A DNA stretch of 16,053 nt, taken from assembly GCA_002360325.1 (NCBI GenBank), contig DEQG01000090.1, positions 1-16,053 on the forward strand. The letters are read 5' to 3'. The notes under the pieces are model-generated. The model saw only the letters and a program-made list of their open reading frames with translations, had not been told where the DNA came from and did no database searches. Positions 9,428 through 14,553 of the stretch are shown here, piece after piece. Source of the DNA: Salinicoccus sp. UBA3372 (GTDB lineage Bacteria; Bacillota; Bacilli; Staphylococcales; Salinicoccaceae). Both the position numbers and the translations under genes were made by a program. Position 1 is the first letter of the stretch. The number at the start of each line of letters is the position of its first letter.

Positions 9428-10446
9428 TATTTCTCCACCTCCACTGTAATATCATCATTGGCGAGCTCATCAATCACTTTTTGAAGCGTTTCGCCATCGA
9501 TATCCATCGCGACATAAAGATGGCCGTATGATTCATTGTTCGTCTGCTTGATGTTCCCTGACAGTATGTTCATATCCAGGTCGAACTGCTTGATCACTTT
9601 GGAGACGACCGGCGTTTTGGATTTGGTGCCGACGAATCCTATTTTAAGTATTTTCGAATCCGGGAACAGCTCTCTCACTTCATCGAGTGCAAGGGCCGTT
9701 TCTTCGTCATTGATATCATCTTTGACAAAACGTTTCGTCACGCTGTGCGATGGATTCTGGAACAGCTGCAGCACTTTGCCCGTTTCAACCACTTTACCGC
9801 TCTGCATAACCGCGGCACGGTCACATATTTTTCTGATGACATGCATTTCGTGAGTAATCAGCACAATCGTCAAGTTCATTTCATTTCTTATTTCCTGCAG
9901 CAGCTCCAGCACCTCATCCGTCGTTTCGGGGTCCAGTGCACTGGTTGCTTCGTCACAGAGCAGTACCGTCGGTTCATTTGACAGTGCCCTTGCGATGCCG
10001 ACACGCTGTTTCTGACCGCCCGACAATTCACTCGGGTAATTTTTTTCACGTCCTTTAAGACCGACGAGCTCAATCAATTCCTGCGTCCGCTGTTTACGTT
10101 CCTTTTTTGCGACACCGGCAATCTCCAGAGGAAAACTGATATTCTCTTCGACCGTCCGTGACCAGAGCAGATTGAAATGCTGGAAAATCATCGATACTTT
10201 CTGCCTTTTCTGTCGCAGATCCTTTTTGGACAGTTTGTTGATCGTATCATCACCGATGACGATGTCGCCCGATGACGGTTCTTCGAGACCGTTCAGAAGA
10301 CGGATCAGCGTTGATTTTCCTGCGCCTGAATATCCGATGACACCGAATATTTCGCCGCTTTCTATCTGCAGGCTGACATCATCCACTGCAGTGATATCCG
10401 CAGACTTTGTACTGTAGTTTTTATTTACATTTAATATATCTATCAT
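9427..10446 (-). CDS. metN: MetN, methionine ABC importer ATPase
   Basis: MetN is the cytosolic ATPase that powers methionine uptake. The 339-residue protein has Walker [10 protein letters not shown] at 38-46, a Q-loop at FQHFNLLW (88-95), the signature LSGGQKQR at 141-148, Walker [13 protein letters not shown] at 161-172 and the H-loop His199. The C-terminal NIL domain (about 262-339, starting near [10 protein letters not shown]) binds methionine and shuts the transporter down when internal methionine is high; its presence separates MetN from other amino-acid importer ATPases. The start ATG at 10446 has GGAAG 8 bases upstream. It is the first gene behind the SAM riboswitch, which supports methionine as the substrate. 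Confidence 0.97.
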   Translation of the reverse strand: MIDILNVNKNYSTKSADITAVDDVSLQIESGEIFGVIGYSGAGKSTLIRLLNGLEEPSSGDIVIGDDTINKLSKKDLRQKRQKVSMIFQHFNLLWSRTVEENISFPLEIAGVAKKERKQRTQELIELVGLKGREKNYPSELSGGQKQRVGIARALSNEPTVLLCDEATSALDPETTDEVLELLQEIRNEMNLTIVLITHEMHVIRKICDRAAVMQSGKVVETGKVLQLFQNPSHSVTKRFVKDDINDEETALALDEVRELFPDSKILKIGFVGTKSKTPVVSKVIKQFDLDMNILSGNIKQTNNESYGHLYVAMDIDGETLQKVIDELANDDITVEVEK

Positions 10447-10473
10447 TGATCATCTTCCAAACCATTATAAATT

Positions 10474-10506
10474 AAAAACCTACTCACTTCGTATGAAATG
10501 AGCAGG
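10474..10506 (-). terminator. Regulated terminator of the SAM riboswitch
   Basis: A 12-bp stem with G-U pairs (10495-10506 with 10479-10490, CCTGCTCATTTC), a GTAT loop region and five T (10478-10474) form the off-state hairpin, about 28 bases before the metN start. Confidence 0.93.
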
Positions 10507-10629
10507 CTTCTTTTATATTCAGCCTCTCATCTTCGAATCGATTGATTCAGTGACTTGGCACCTTGTCATAAAAGACGGTTGCCGTGGTATCTACGGGCAC
10601 TTCCCTACACCACTCTTGATAAGAGTCAT
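10474..10629 (-). promoter_or_regulatory. SAM (S-box, SAM-I) riboswitch controlling metNIQ
   Basis: The minus-strand leader contains the S-box core in order: CTCTTATCAAGAG (P1 and start of P2), GGTGTAGGGA, GTGCCC, ACGGCAACC, AAGGTGCCAAGTC and the closing GATGAGAG that completes P1 with one G-U pair. The aptamer spans about 10524-10625. When SAM binds, P1 forms and the terminator at 10474-10506 stops transcription. Without SAM, the 3' strand of P1 (GAGAGGCT) can pair with AGCCTGCTC of the terminator's 5' arm, leaving one bulged G, as an antiterminator. This is the standard off-switch design, so methionine import is expected when SAM is low. Confidence 0.96.
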
Positions 10630-10645
10630 TATTCGATTGTGAATC

Positions 10646-10674
10646 ATATTATCATCAGTACCGGCTTTAGTCAA
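10646..10674 (-). promoter_or_regulatory. Promoter of the S-box leader and metNIQ
   Basis: TTGACT (10674-10669) and TAATAT (10651-10646) on the minus strand are separated by 17 bases. The predicted transcript begins about 10-15 bases before P1 of the riboswitch, which is the expected position. The -35 box lies 3 bases past the stop of the YusE-like gene. Confidence 0.7.
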
Positions 10675-10676
10675 TA

Positions 10677-10982
10677 CTATTCTTCCAGTATATCCAAAAG
10701 GTTTGTGACTGATTCAAAACGGAAGACACTTTCTTTCAGTTCCCCGTTTTCAAATATCAGCAGCGCCGGCGCGGATGTTATTTTATAATCATTGATGAAA
10801 TCTACATGGAAATTTAAATTGATTGCTGTATATTCAAAATCTATAATTTCCTGAGTCAAGTTAAGCATACGTTCTGCTATTTTGCAGTTTGCGCAGATCG
10901 GCGCATATCCATATAGAATAAATCTCTCTTCAGAATGAATAAGATTGTATATATCCTGTGTCTCTAACTGCTCTTTCATCAT
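10677..10982 (-). CDS. Thioredoxin-like protein (YusE-like)
   Basis: This is a small cytosolic thioredoxin-fold protein of 101 residues. The redox motif is Cys30-Ala-Asn-Cys33 in YAPICANCKIAERML, where classical thioredoxin has WCGPC. The cis-proline is in SAPALLIFENGE (Pro72). It matches the B. subtilis YusE type in size and neighbourhood; its specific partners are unknown. The start is one of two adjacent ATG codons (10982 or 10979), with GAAAGG upstream. The first 53 bases overlap the end of the Toprim gene in another frame, and no later start would keep the fold, so the overlap seems real. No terminator follows: the promoter of the metNIQ leader starts almost at its stop codon. Confidence 0.85.
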   Translation of the reverse strand: MMKEQLETQDIYNLIHSEERFILYGYAPICANCKIAERMLNLTQEIIDFEYTAINLNFHVDFINDYKITSAPALLIFENGELKESVFRFESVTNLLDILEE

Positions 10983-11337
10983 AAAACTTACCTTTCATAA
11001 TCAAGCTCGTGTCGACATAAAAACCATGACGCATCAAAAGGTTTGCGAGGTAGTCTCTCGGGCATCTGCCGACTTCTCCAAATTTAGGGTCAATATATAT
11101 GTGTGTACTTTCACTGAGGTATTTTTTGAACCACTTCCGGATTTTGCGGCCTTCCTTATCGGCGTCCGATAAAATATAAATATCAGAACCGTCAAGCTGC
11201 TCCAAAATCTCATCAAGTTTTGAGACTCCCATTGTACCAAATGTGCAGATGATCTGCACTGGTTCTACAAGCACTTCCTCGATACGGCGTTTGTCAGTCT
11301 TGCCTTCAACTATGAGTACTTTATCAGAAAGATACAT
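10930..11337 (-). CDS. Small Toprim-domain protein (YusF-like)
   Basis: Toprim domains coordinate Mg2+ in primases, topoisomerases and nucleases such as RNase M5; this protein is a stand-alone small member with unknown role. With start ATG 11337 it has 135 residues. The conserved glutamate is Glu11 in LIVEGKTDK and the DxD motif is Asp58-Ala-Asp60 in LSDADKEGRKIRK. A tail of about 45 residues follows the domain. I chose ATG 11337 because AAGGG lies about 8 bases before it; the in-frame GTG 11346 and ATG 11343 overlap that site. The gene matches B. subtilis YusF in domain and position beside a YusE-like thioredoxin and gcvH. It probably depends on read-through from gcvH, since I see no clear promoter of its own. 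Confidence 0.85.
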   Translation of the reverse strand: MYLSDKVLIVEGKTDKRRIEEVLVEPVQIICTFGTMGVSKLDEILEQLDGSDIYILSDADKEGRKIRKWFKKYLSESTHIYIDPKFGEVGRCPRDYLANLLMRHGFYVDTSLIMKGKFYDERAVRDTGYIQSYSF

Positions 11338-11368
11338 TTCCATCACCCTTGGAGTTTTATTTTATTTT

Positions 11369-11395
11369 AAAAAAACTCCAGACAATGTCCAGAGT
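11369..11395 (-). terminator. Rho-independent terminator after gcvH
   Basis: On the minus strand ACTCTGGAC (11395-11387) and GTCTGGAGT (11383-11375) pair with two G-U pairs around a 3-base loop and run into seven T. The stem is modest, so partial read-through into the Toprim gene is possible. Confidence 0.8.
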
Positions 11396-11403
11396 TCATA
11401 AAA

Positions 11404-11784
11404 TTATGCTTCGATAACTGCTTTGTATCCGTCAGCATCCAGCAGGTCATCTAATTGTGATGTGTCTTCAAGTTCAACTTTTACCATCCATGCTTCTTCA
11501 TATGGTGATTCGTTTACCAACTCAGGGCTGTCTTCAAGCTCTTCGTTAACTTCAACGATTTTACCGTTTAATGGAGCATATAGTTCAGAAACAGTCTTAA
11601 CTGATTCTACGCTTCCGAATGATTCACCTTGAGTGATGTCGTCGCCTTCTTCTGGAAGTTCAACAAAAACGATATCTCCAAGCTCATCCTGTGCGAAATC
11701 AGTGATTCCGATTGTTACTGTATTTTCATCAATTTTTACCCATTCATGATCTTCTGAATACTTTAAGTCATTTGGCAATGCCAT
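11404..11784 (-). CDS. gcvH: GcvH, lipoyl carrier protein of the glycine cleavage system
   Basis: GcvH carries the aminomethyl group on a lipoyl arm between the enzymes of glycine cleavage. In B. subtilis and relatives it is also the relay on which octanoyl groups are placed before transfer to the other lipoyl enzymes. The 126-residue protein has the family N-terminus ([15 protein letters not shown]) and the lipoylation site Lys63 in [16 protein letters not shown] chose ATG 11784 (MALPNDL) because GAGGAGG lies 9 bases upstream; the longer reading from 11802 starts upstream of that site. No other glycine-cleavage gene is in the window, which suits the relay role. It is 74 bases after the YusI-like gene with no visible terminator between them. 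Confidence 0.96.
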   Translation of the reverse strand: MALPNDLKYSEDHEWVKIDENTVTIGITDFAQDELGDIVFVELPEEGDDITQGESFGSVESVKTVSELYAPLNGKIVEVNEELEDSPELVNESPYEEAWMVKVELEDTSQLDDLLDADGYKAVIEA

Positions 11785-11858
11785 AACAGAAAACCTCCTC
11801 ATAATAATTTATCCAATTATATAATGACATATTTCACAAAGTTTCTCAAGCTTAATAA

Positions 11859-12212
11859 CTATAAAAGCGTTTCCTTGTACTCTGCCTCTTTAAAACCGAG
11901 AAGCACGTGCTGGCCGGCATCGACTAACGGTCGTTTTATCAACATTCCATCTGATGATAAAATATCGAGTTTTTCATCATCGGACATCTCCGGAAGTTTA
12001 TTTTTCAAGTCGAGTTCTTTGTATTTCTTCCCTCTGGAATTGAAAAACTTGTTGATGTCCTGGTCGGATTTTTCAACAATCTGTTTCAGCGTTTCTTTAG
12101 AAGGCGGCTGTTTCACCATATCGTACGCTTCGAAATCCACGCCGTTCTCCTCTAAAAACTTCCTGCCTTTTCTGCATGTCGTACACTTGGAATATTCGTA
12201 AAAAGTAATCAT
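11859..12212 (-). CDS. yusI: ArsC/Spx-family protein (YusI-like)
   Basis: The 117-residue protein has a thioredoxin-like fold with Cys10-Thr-Thr-Cys13 in YSKCTTCRKG. The conserved block SSDGMLIKRPLVD (about 88-100) contains the RP motif of the ArsC/Spx family. The stretch KQPPSKETLK and the FFNSRGKKYKEL region resemble B. subtilis YusI, which I recall next to gcvH, more than the global regulator Spx. It may be a thiol-disulfide or glutaredoxin-type reductase; binding to RNA polymerase as Spx does cannot be shown from sequence. ATG 12212 has TGGAGGT 5 bases upstream; a longer reading from 12272 crosses that site and the promoter region. It is the first gene of a probable yusI-gcvH-yusF-yusE run. 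Confidence 0.9.
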   Translation of the reverse strand: MITFYEYSKCTTCRKGRKFLEENGVDFEAYDMVKQPPSKETLKQIVEKSDQDINKFFNSRGKKYKELDLKNKLPEMSDDEKLDILSSDGMLIKRPLVDAGQHVLLGFKEAEYKETLL

Positions 12213-12245
12213 CCGGTACCTCCATAGATAGTCAGTCATTATTCT

Positions 12246-12268
12246 ATACCCGATAGTCCGCCGGGTAT
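12246..12268. promoter_or_regulatory. Inverted repeat ATACCCG-N9-CGGGTAT in the divergent promoter region
   Basis: A perfect 7-bp inverted repeat with a 9-base centre lies between the divergent YusI-like and CPDC thioredoxin genes. It fills the space between the possible -10 (TAGAAT, 12246-12241 on the minus strand) and -35 of the yusI promoter, where a bound repressor would block RNA polymerase. It has no T-tract on either side and so is not a terminator. Confidence 0.4.
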
Positions 12269-12309
12269 TCATGCTAATTTACCCTCACTTCCATTGTACA
12301 ATATTTAAA

Positions 12310-12318
12310 TGGTAATAT
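12310..12318 (+). promoter_or_regulatory. Extended -10 promoter of the CPDC thioredoxin gene
   Basis: TGGTAATAT at 12310-12318 is an extended -10 element (TG, one base, TAATAT), 38 bases before the ATG. No good -35 box is seen 16-18 bases upstream. Confidence 0.45.
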
Positions 12319-12355
12319 TAAGATGATTTATAAAATATGGCCAGGAGGGATATTG

Positions 12356-12673
12356 ATGGATGCGATAAGAACATATGATGATTATAAAGAGATCATTCAA
12401 AGCAATGACAATATCATCATTAAATTTTATGCGGACTGGTGTCCGGACTGCAGTGCATTGAATCATTTCATCAGGCAGATCATGGAAGAGTACAGATATA
12501 TGGACTGGTATGAGCTGAACCGTGATGAAATACCGACCGCCGCAGATGAAAATGATGTCACGGGCATCCCGGGCCTTCTGATTTTCAAAAAAGGTAAAAA
12601 GACCGCCCACCTTCAACCGTTGAACGCCAAATCACCGGGCGATGTCAGGAAGTTTTTAAAAGAGAATCTGTGA
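12356..12673 (+). CDS. Thioredoxin-family protein with CPDC active site
   Basis: This is a cytosolic thioredoxin-fold protein of 105 residues. The active site is Cys29-Pro-Asp-Cys32 in IIKFYADWCPDCSAL, and the cis-proline is in VTGIPGLLIFKKGK. The Trp-Cys pair and the FYADW strand are typical of true thioredoxin-like reductases, but the Asp in place of the second Gly/Pro pattern sets it apart from TrxA. ATG 12356 is chosen because AGGAGG (12343-12348) lies 7 bases upstream; the longer reading from 12323 crosses it. It is the only plus-strand gene found and is divergent from yusI. It ends in a terminator shared with aroD. Confidence 0.9.
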   Translation: MDAIRTYDDYKEIIQSNDNIIIKFYADWCPDCSALNHFIRQIMEEYRYMDWYELNRDEIPTAADENDVTGIPGLLIFKKGKKTAHLQPLNAKSPGDVRKFLKENL

Positions 12674-12677
12674 AATG

Positions 12678-12722
12678 AAAATGTCCGAAGCATTCAAATT
12701 TGATCACTTCGGACATTTTTTA
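12678..12722. terminator. Convergent terminator between the thioredoxin gene and aroD
   Basis: AAAATGTCCGAAG (12678-12690) pairs with CTTCGGACATTTT (12707-12719) around a 16-base loop. The plus strand ends in six T (12715-12720), ideal for the thioredoxin transcript. On the minus strand the hairpin starts at the aroD stop codon and is followed by TTTTCATTT, a weaker tail. Confidence 0.88.
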
Positions 12723-13466
12723 ATTTTCATAAGCTTTCAGTGCATCCTTGATTCTGGCTGCATGCACCTGCCCGGGTGCACTATTTTTCGTAATATAGCC
12801 GTATGTCAGGCAGGAGCCGAACTCGCCGCCTGCGAGACGCGTCATTTTTCCAAGCTCTCCCATTGAGATGCCGATGACTTTATTGCCAAGCGCCTCTTTA
12901 CCCATCTTCACTATTTTAAGCATATTGACTACATCGTCTGCATCATTCGGTGCAAACGCAAGCTTCAGAATTTCACCGCCTGCCGAGTGCATGTTGTATA
13001 ACAGCTTCTGCATCTCTTCAAGGCGCAGCGTCTCTTTGAAATTATGGTGGCTGAGGAGAACCGTCTTGCCATGCTCGTCCGCACAGTCCACTATATCTGA
13101 AAGCACCTTGCCGCCTGTGACAAATTCTATGTCGACGATGTCGATATCGCACTTTGTAATGACGTCCATCAGAAGATCTTTATATTCAGCGTAGGATTTA
13201 GAACCGCTGCCGCCTTCGTGGGACGTTCTGTATGTATAGATGATCGGAAGTTCTGACAATTCCGAACATGTTTCATTCACTAATCCCAAATGCTCCGAAC
13301 GGCTCATATTATCGAATGCATCACTGCGGATCTCCACAATATCGAGCGCATCGATGTTTTCCTTCACCTGCACGATTTCCTTCTGTATATCAGCAAGCGA
13401 CGTACCGCTTATGGACACGACCACTTTCGGCAGCCCTTCGCATATTTCAATGTTTTTAATGTTCAT
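12720..13466 (-). CDS. aroD: Type I 3-dehydroquinate dehydratase
   Basis: AroD carries out the third step of the shikimate pathway, turning 3-dehydroquinate into 3-dehydroshikimate for aromatic amino acid synthesis. The 248-residue protein is a class I enzyme that works through a Schiff base. Lys168 in GGEILKLAFAP forms the imine and His141 in LLSHHNF is the general base; the 27-residue spacing equals that of His143 and Lys170 in E. coli. Glu46 (VEIRSD) and Arg80 (YTYRTSHEGG) line the substrate pocket. The start ATG 13466 has GAGGG about 8 bases upstream. It is transcribed alone. No other shikimate gene is nearby. Confidence 0.96.
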   Translation of the reverse strand: MNIKNIEICEGLPKVVVSISGTSLADIQKEIVQVKENIDALDIVEIRSDAFDNMSRSEHLGLVNETCSELSELPIIYTYRTSHEGGSGSKSYAEYKDLLMDVITKCDIDIVDIEFVTGGKVLSDIVDCADEHGKTVLLSHHNFKETLRLEEMQKLLYNMHSAGGEILKLAFAPNDADDVVNMLKIVKMGKEALGNKVIGISMGELGKMTRLAGGEFGSCLTYGYITKNSAPGQVHAARIKDALKAYEN

Positions 13467-13501
13467 TCTTATCCCTCGTCAGTCAAGTTGATATTTGCTT
13501 T

Positions 13502-13507
13502 ATTGTA
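13502..13507 (-). promoter_or_regulatory. Possible -10 box of aroD
   Basis: TACAAT on the minus strand (5 of 6 to consensus) lies about 36 bases before the aroD start. No convincing -35 box is found 17 bases upstream, and the element sits just past the predicted small-RNA terminator. Confidence 0.35.
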
Positions 13508-13520
13508 CACATACTTCCCT

Positions 13521-13607
13521 TAAAATAAAAGTACCCAAAATCCCAGGGGAAGGATTTTGGGTAAGGGGACTTGACCAAAGGGGAATGGTCAAATTAATGT
13601 TTATAGT
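13521..13607 (-). ncRNA. Candidate small RNA with C-rich loops
   Basis: The minus strand can fold into two adjacent hairpins. Hairpin 1 pairs TTGACCA with TGGTCAA (13592-13586 and 13577-13571) around the loop TTCCCCTT. Hairpin 2 has a perfect 12-bp stem (13563-13552 and 13543-13532) around the loop TTCCCCTG, and is followed by CTTTTATTTT, so it can serve as terminator. The linker between the hairpins reads GTCCCCTT. Thus three UCCCC motifs would be unpaired. Staphylococcal regulatory RNAs such as RsaE and RsaA carry C-rich UCCC loops that pair with ribosome binding sites. A sigma-B-like promoter lies at 13614-13638. The transcript would be about 87 nt. No open reading frame with an SD site lies here. 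I cannot tell whether it belongs to a named family. Confidence 0.55.
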
Positions 13608-13613
13608 TGGAGT

Positions 13614-13638
13614 ATACCCGTTAATTATTAAGTTAATG
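13614..13638 (-). promoter_or_regulatory. Sigma-B-like promoter of the candidate small RNA
   Basis: GGGTAT (13619-13614) is a perfect sigma-B -10 box. CATTAA (13638-13633), 13 bases upstream, matches the -35 GTTTAA at 4 of 6. A sigma-A reading is possible with TATACT at 13617-13612, but it has no -35 box. Confidence 0.4.
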
Positions 13639-13751
13639 TTAAGATGCCCATTGTTTTTCGCTGAAAAAGTTAATTTTAAACATAAGTTTTGCTTATTAAT
13701 GTATAATGAATGACATAATTTCCATTTACAGTTAAATGAAGCCGATGCTTA

Positions 13752-13955
13752 CAAGTTTCATATGACATCAAATGTTCCAGTTCAAAGGTTTCATGTCATA
13801 AATAGTCTTCGATTGGCATGAAAGTGGTTTTTATTACTTTTTCATGTCATAAAAGCTGTGTAAATGACACCAAACACCAAACTCGGCTGCGGTGGTGTCA
13901 TTCAGCGATTCGAAATGACATCAAACCCATTTTTCACTAACTTTCATGACACAAA
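13752..13955. repeat. Array of four 51-bp units, each a pair of facing inverted repeats
   Basis: Four degenerate 51-bp units run head to tail (starts 13752, 13803, 13854, 13905). Each has an A box with consensus ATGACATCAAA (first base at 13762, 13813, 13864, 13915) and a facing B box TTTCATGTCAT (its ATGTCAT part at 13793, 13844, 13895, 13946). The A-to-B distance is 31 bp and B to next A is 20 bp, without exception. A and B can pair as a 9-11 bp stem around a loop of about 16-20 bases. In unit 3 both arms changed together (ATGACACCA with TGGTGTCAT), keeping the pairing. Unit 2 has the most altered A box (TTGGCATGAAA); unit 4 has an altered B box (ATGACAC). A lone ATGACAT at 13710 lies one unit upstream, off by one base. 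Loops are not conserved. I know no named element of this form. Confidence 0.75.
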
Positions 13956-13978
13956 CATTCTTTTAAATTCTCCCCAGA

Positions 13979-14014
13979 CAAAAAGACACGAAACCCATCA
14001 AAAGGTTCCGTGCC
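13979..14014 (-). terminator. Rho-independent terminator of ohr
   Basis: GGCACGGAACC (14014-14004) pairs with GGTTTCGTGTC (13995-13985), with G-U pairs, around an 8-base loop, and is followed by TTTTT on the minus strand. It lies about 18 bases past the ohr stop. Confidence 0.9.
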
Positions 14015-14032
14015 CATCATAAAGTATCTATA

Positions 14033-14446
14033 CTATTGTGCGGTAACGTTCAATTCAACATCAATGTTGCCGCGTGTCGCTTTGGAATACGGGCAGAACT
14101 GATGTGCCTGCTCCAAATATTTCTCCGCATCTGCCTGAGACATGTTTTTAACTTTCGCATTAATCTTAACGCCGAGTTTCGGACCTTCATTTTCTTCATC
14201 ATCCAATAACTGGACCGTCAGATCCACTTCCGGTTCTGCATCTTTGACGCCGCCCTGCTTCAGCATCAAGTCGAATGCACCATTGAAACATGACGCATAA
14301 CCTGCTGCGAAAAGCTGTTCCGGGTTGACGCCGTCGCCGTCCTGATCCGGTGGCAGTATCGCTGAATCGATTGCTTTATCATCCGTCTGAACGTGACCTT
14401 TACGTCCGCCTGTGTTGGTTGCTGATACTTCATATTTAAGTGCCAT
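14033..14446 (-). CDS. ohr: Ohr-type organic hydroperoxide resistance protein (OsmC/Ohr family)
   Basis: Ohr is a cytosolic thiol peroxidase that reduces organic hydroperoxides to alcohols, using lipoyl thiols as reductant. The 137-residue protein has the two catalytic cysteines Cys53 ([12 protein letters not shown]) and Cys118 ([14 protein letters not shown]), and the conserved Arg15 (TGGRKGHV) and Glu43 ([10 protein letters not shown]) of the active site. The length and [14 protein letters not shown] motif indicate Ohr rather than OsmC. The start at ATG 14446 has AGGAGG upstream. The gene has its own terminator and a sigma-B-like promoter, and no adjacent ohrR repressor gene is in the window. 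Lipoyl-dependent recycling links it loosely to gcvH; that link is inference. Confidence 0.94.
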   Translation of the reverse strand: MALKYEVSATNTGGRKGHVQTDDKAIDSAILPPDQDGDGVNPEQLFAAGYASCFNGAFDLMLKQGGVKDAEPEVDLTVQLLDDEENEGPKLGVKINAKVKNMSQADAEKYLEQAHQFCPYSKATRGNIDVELNVTAQ

Positions 14447-14484
14447 TATCTTACTACCTCCTAATATAATGCTTACAATGTTCT

Positions 14485-14509
14485 CTACCCTAAAAAGATG
14501 TTATTAATC
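14485..14509 (-). promoter_or_regulatory. Sigma-B-like promoter of ohr
   Basis: GATTAA (14509-14504) and GGGTAG (14490-14485) on the minus strand are 13 bases apart; each matches the sigma-B consensus GTTTAA / GGGTAT at 5 of 6 positions. The transcript would begin about 30 bases before the ohr ATG. Confidence 0.45.
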
Positions 14510-14522
14510 CTTTATTTTTAAT

Positions 14523-14550
14523 AAAAAAACACCGTCCGGCCGGACGATGT
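14523..14550 (-). terminator. Rho-independent terminator of the antiporter-family gene
   Basis: ACATCGTCCGG and CCGGACGGTGT form a near-perfect GC-rich stem (14550-14530) with almost no loop, followed by seven T on the minus strand. It starts 3 bases after the stop codon. Confidence 0.93.
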
Positions 14551-14553
14551 CTT

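Noticed and set aside
9427..9660. C-terminal extension of MetN as a gene fusion
   Set aside because: It is the normal NIL domain of MetN-type ATPases.
10555..10788. 77-codon open frame on the plus strand
   Set aside because: It lies antisense to the SAM riboswitch, its promoter and the end of the YusE-like gene, all of which are better supported.
11824..12201. 125-codon open frame on the plus strand
   Set aside because: It mirrors the YusI-like gene and has no start signals; the minus-strand gene has a clear SD site and family motifs.
13544..13583. G-quadruplex on the plus strand from the G-runs at 13546, 13559, 13565 and 13580
   Set aside because: Two loops would be 9-11 bases long, and the same bases are better explained by two perfect hairpins with a terminator tail on the other strand.
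13495..13713. 72-codon open frame on the plus strand
   Set aside because: It crosses both hairpins, has no Shine-Dalgarno site, and shows no recognisable protein features.
13752..13955. The 51-bp array as a CRISPR array
   Set aside because: The period is constant, but the would-be 35-bp repeats differ strongly from unit to unit, the spacers would be only 16 bases, and no cas gene is in the window.
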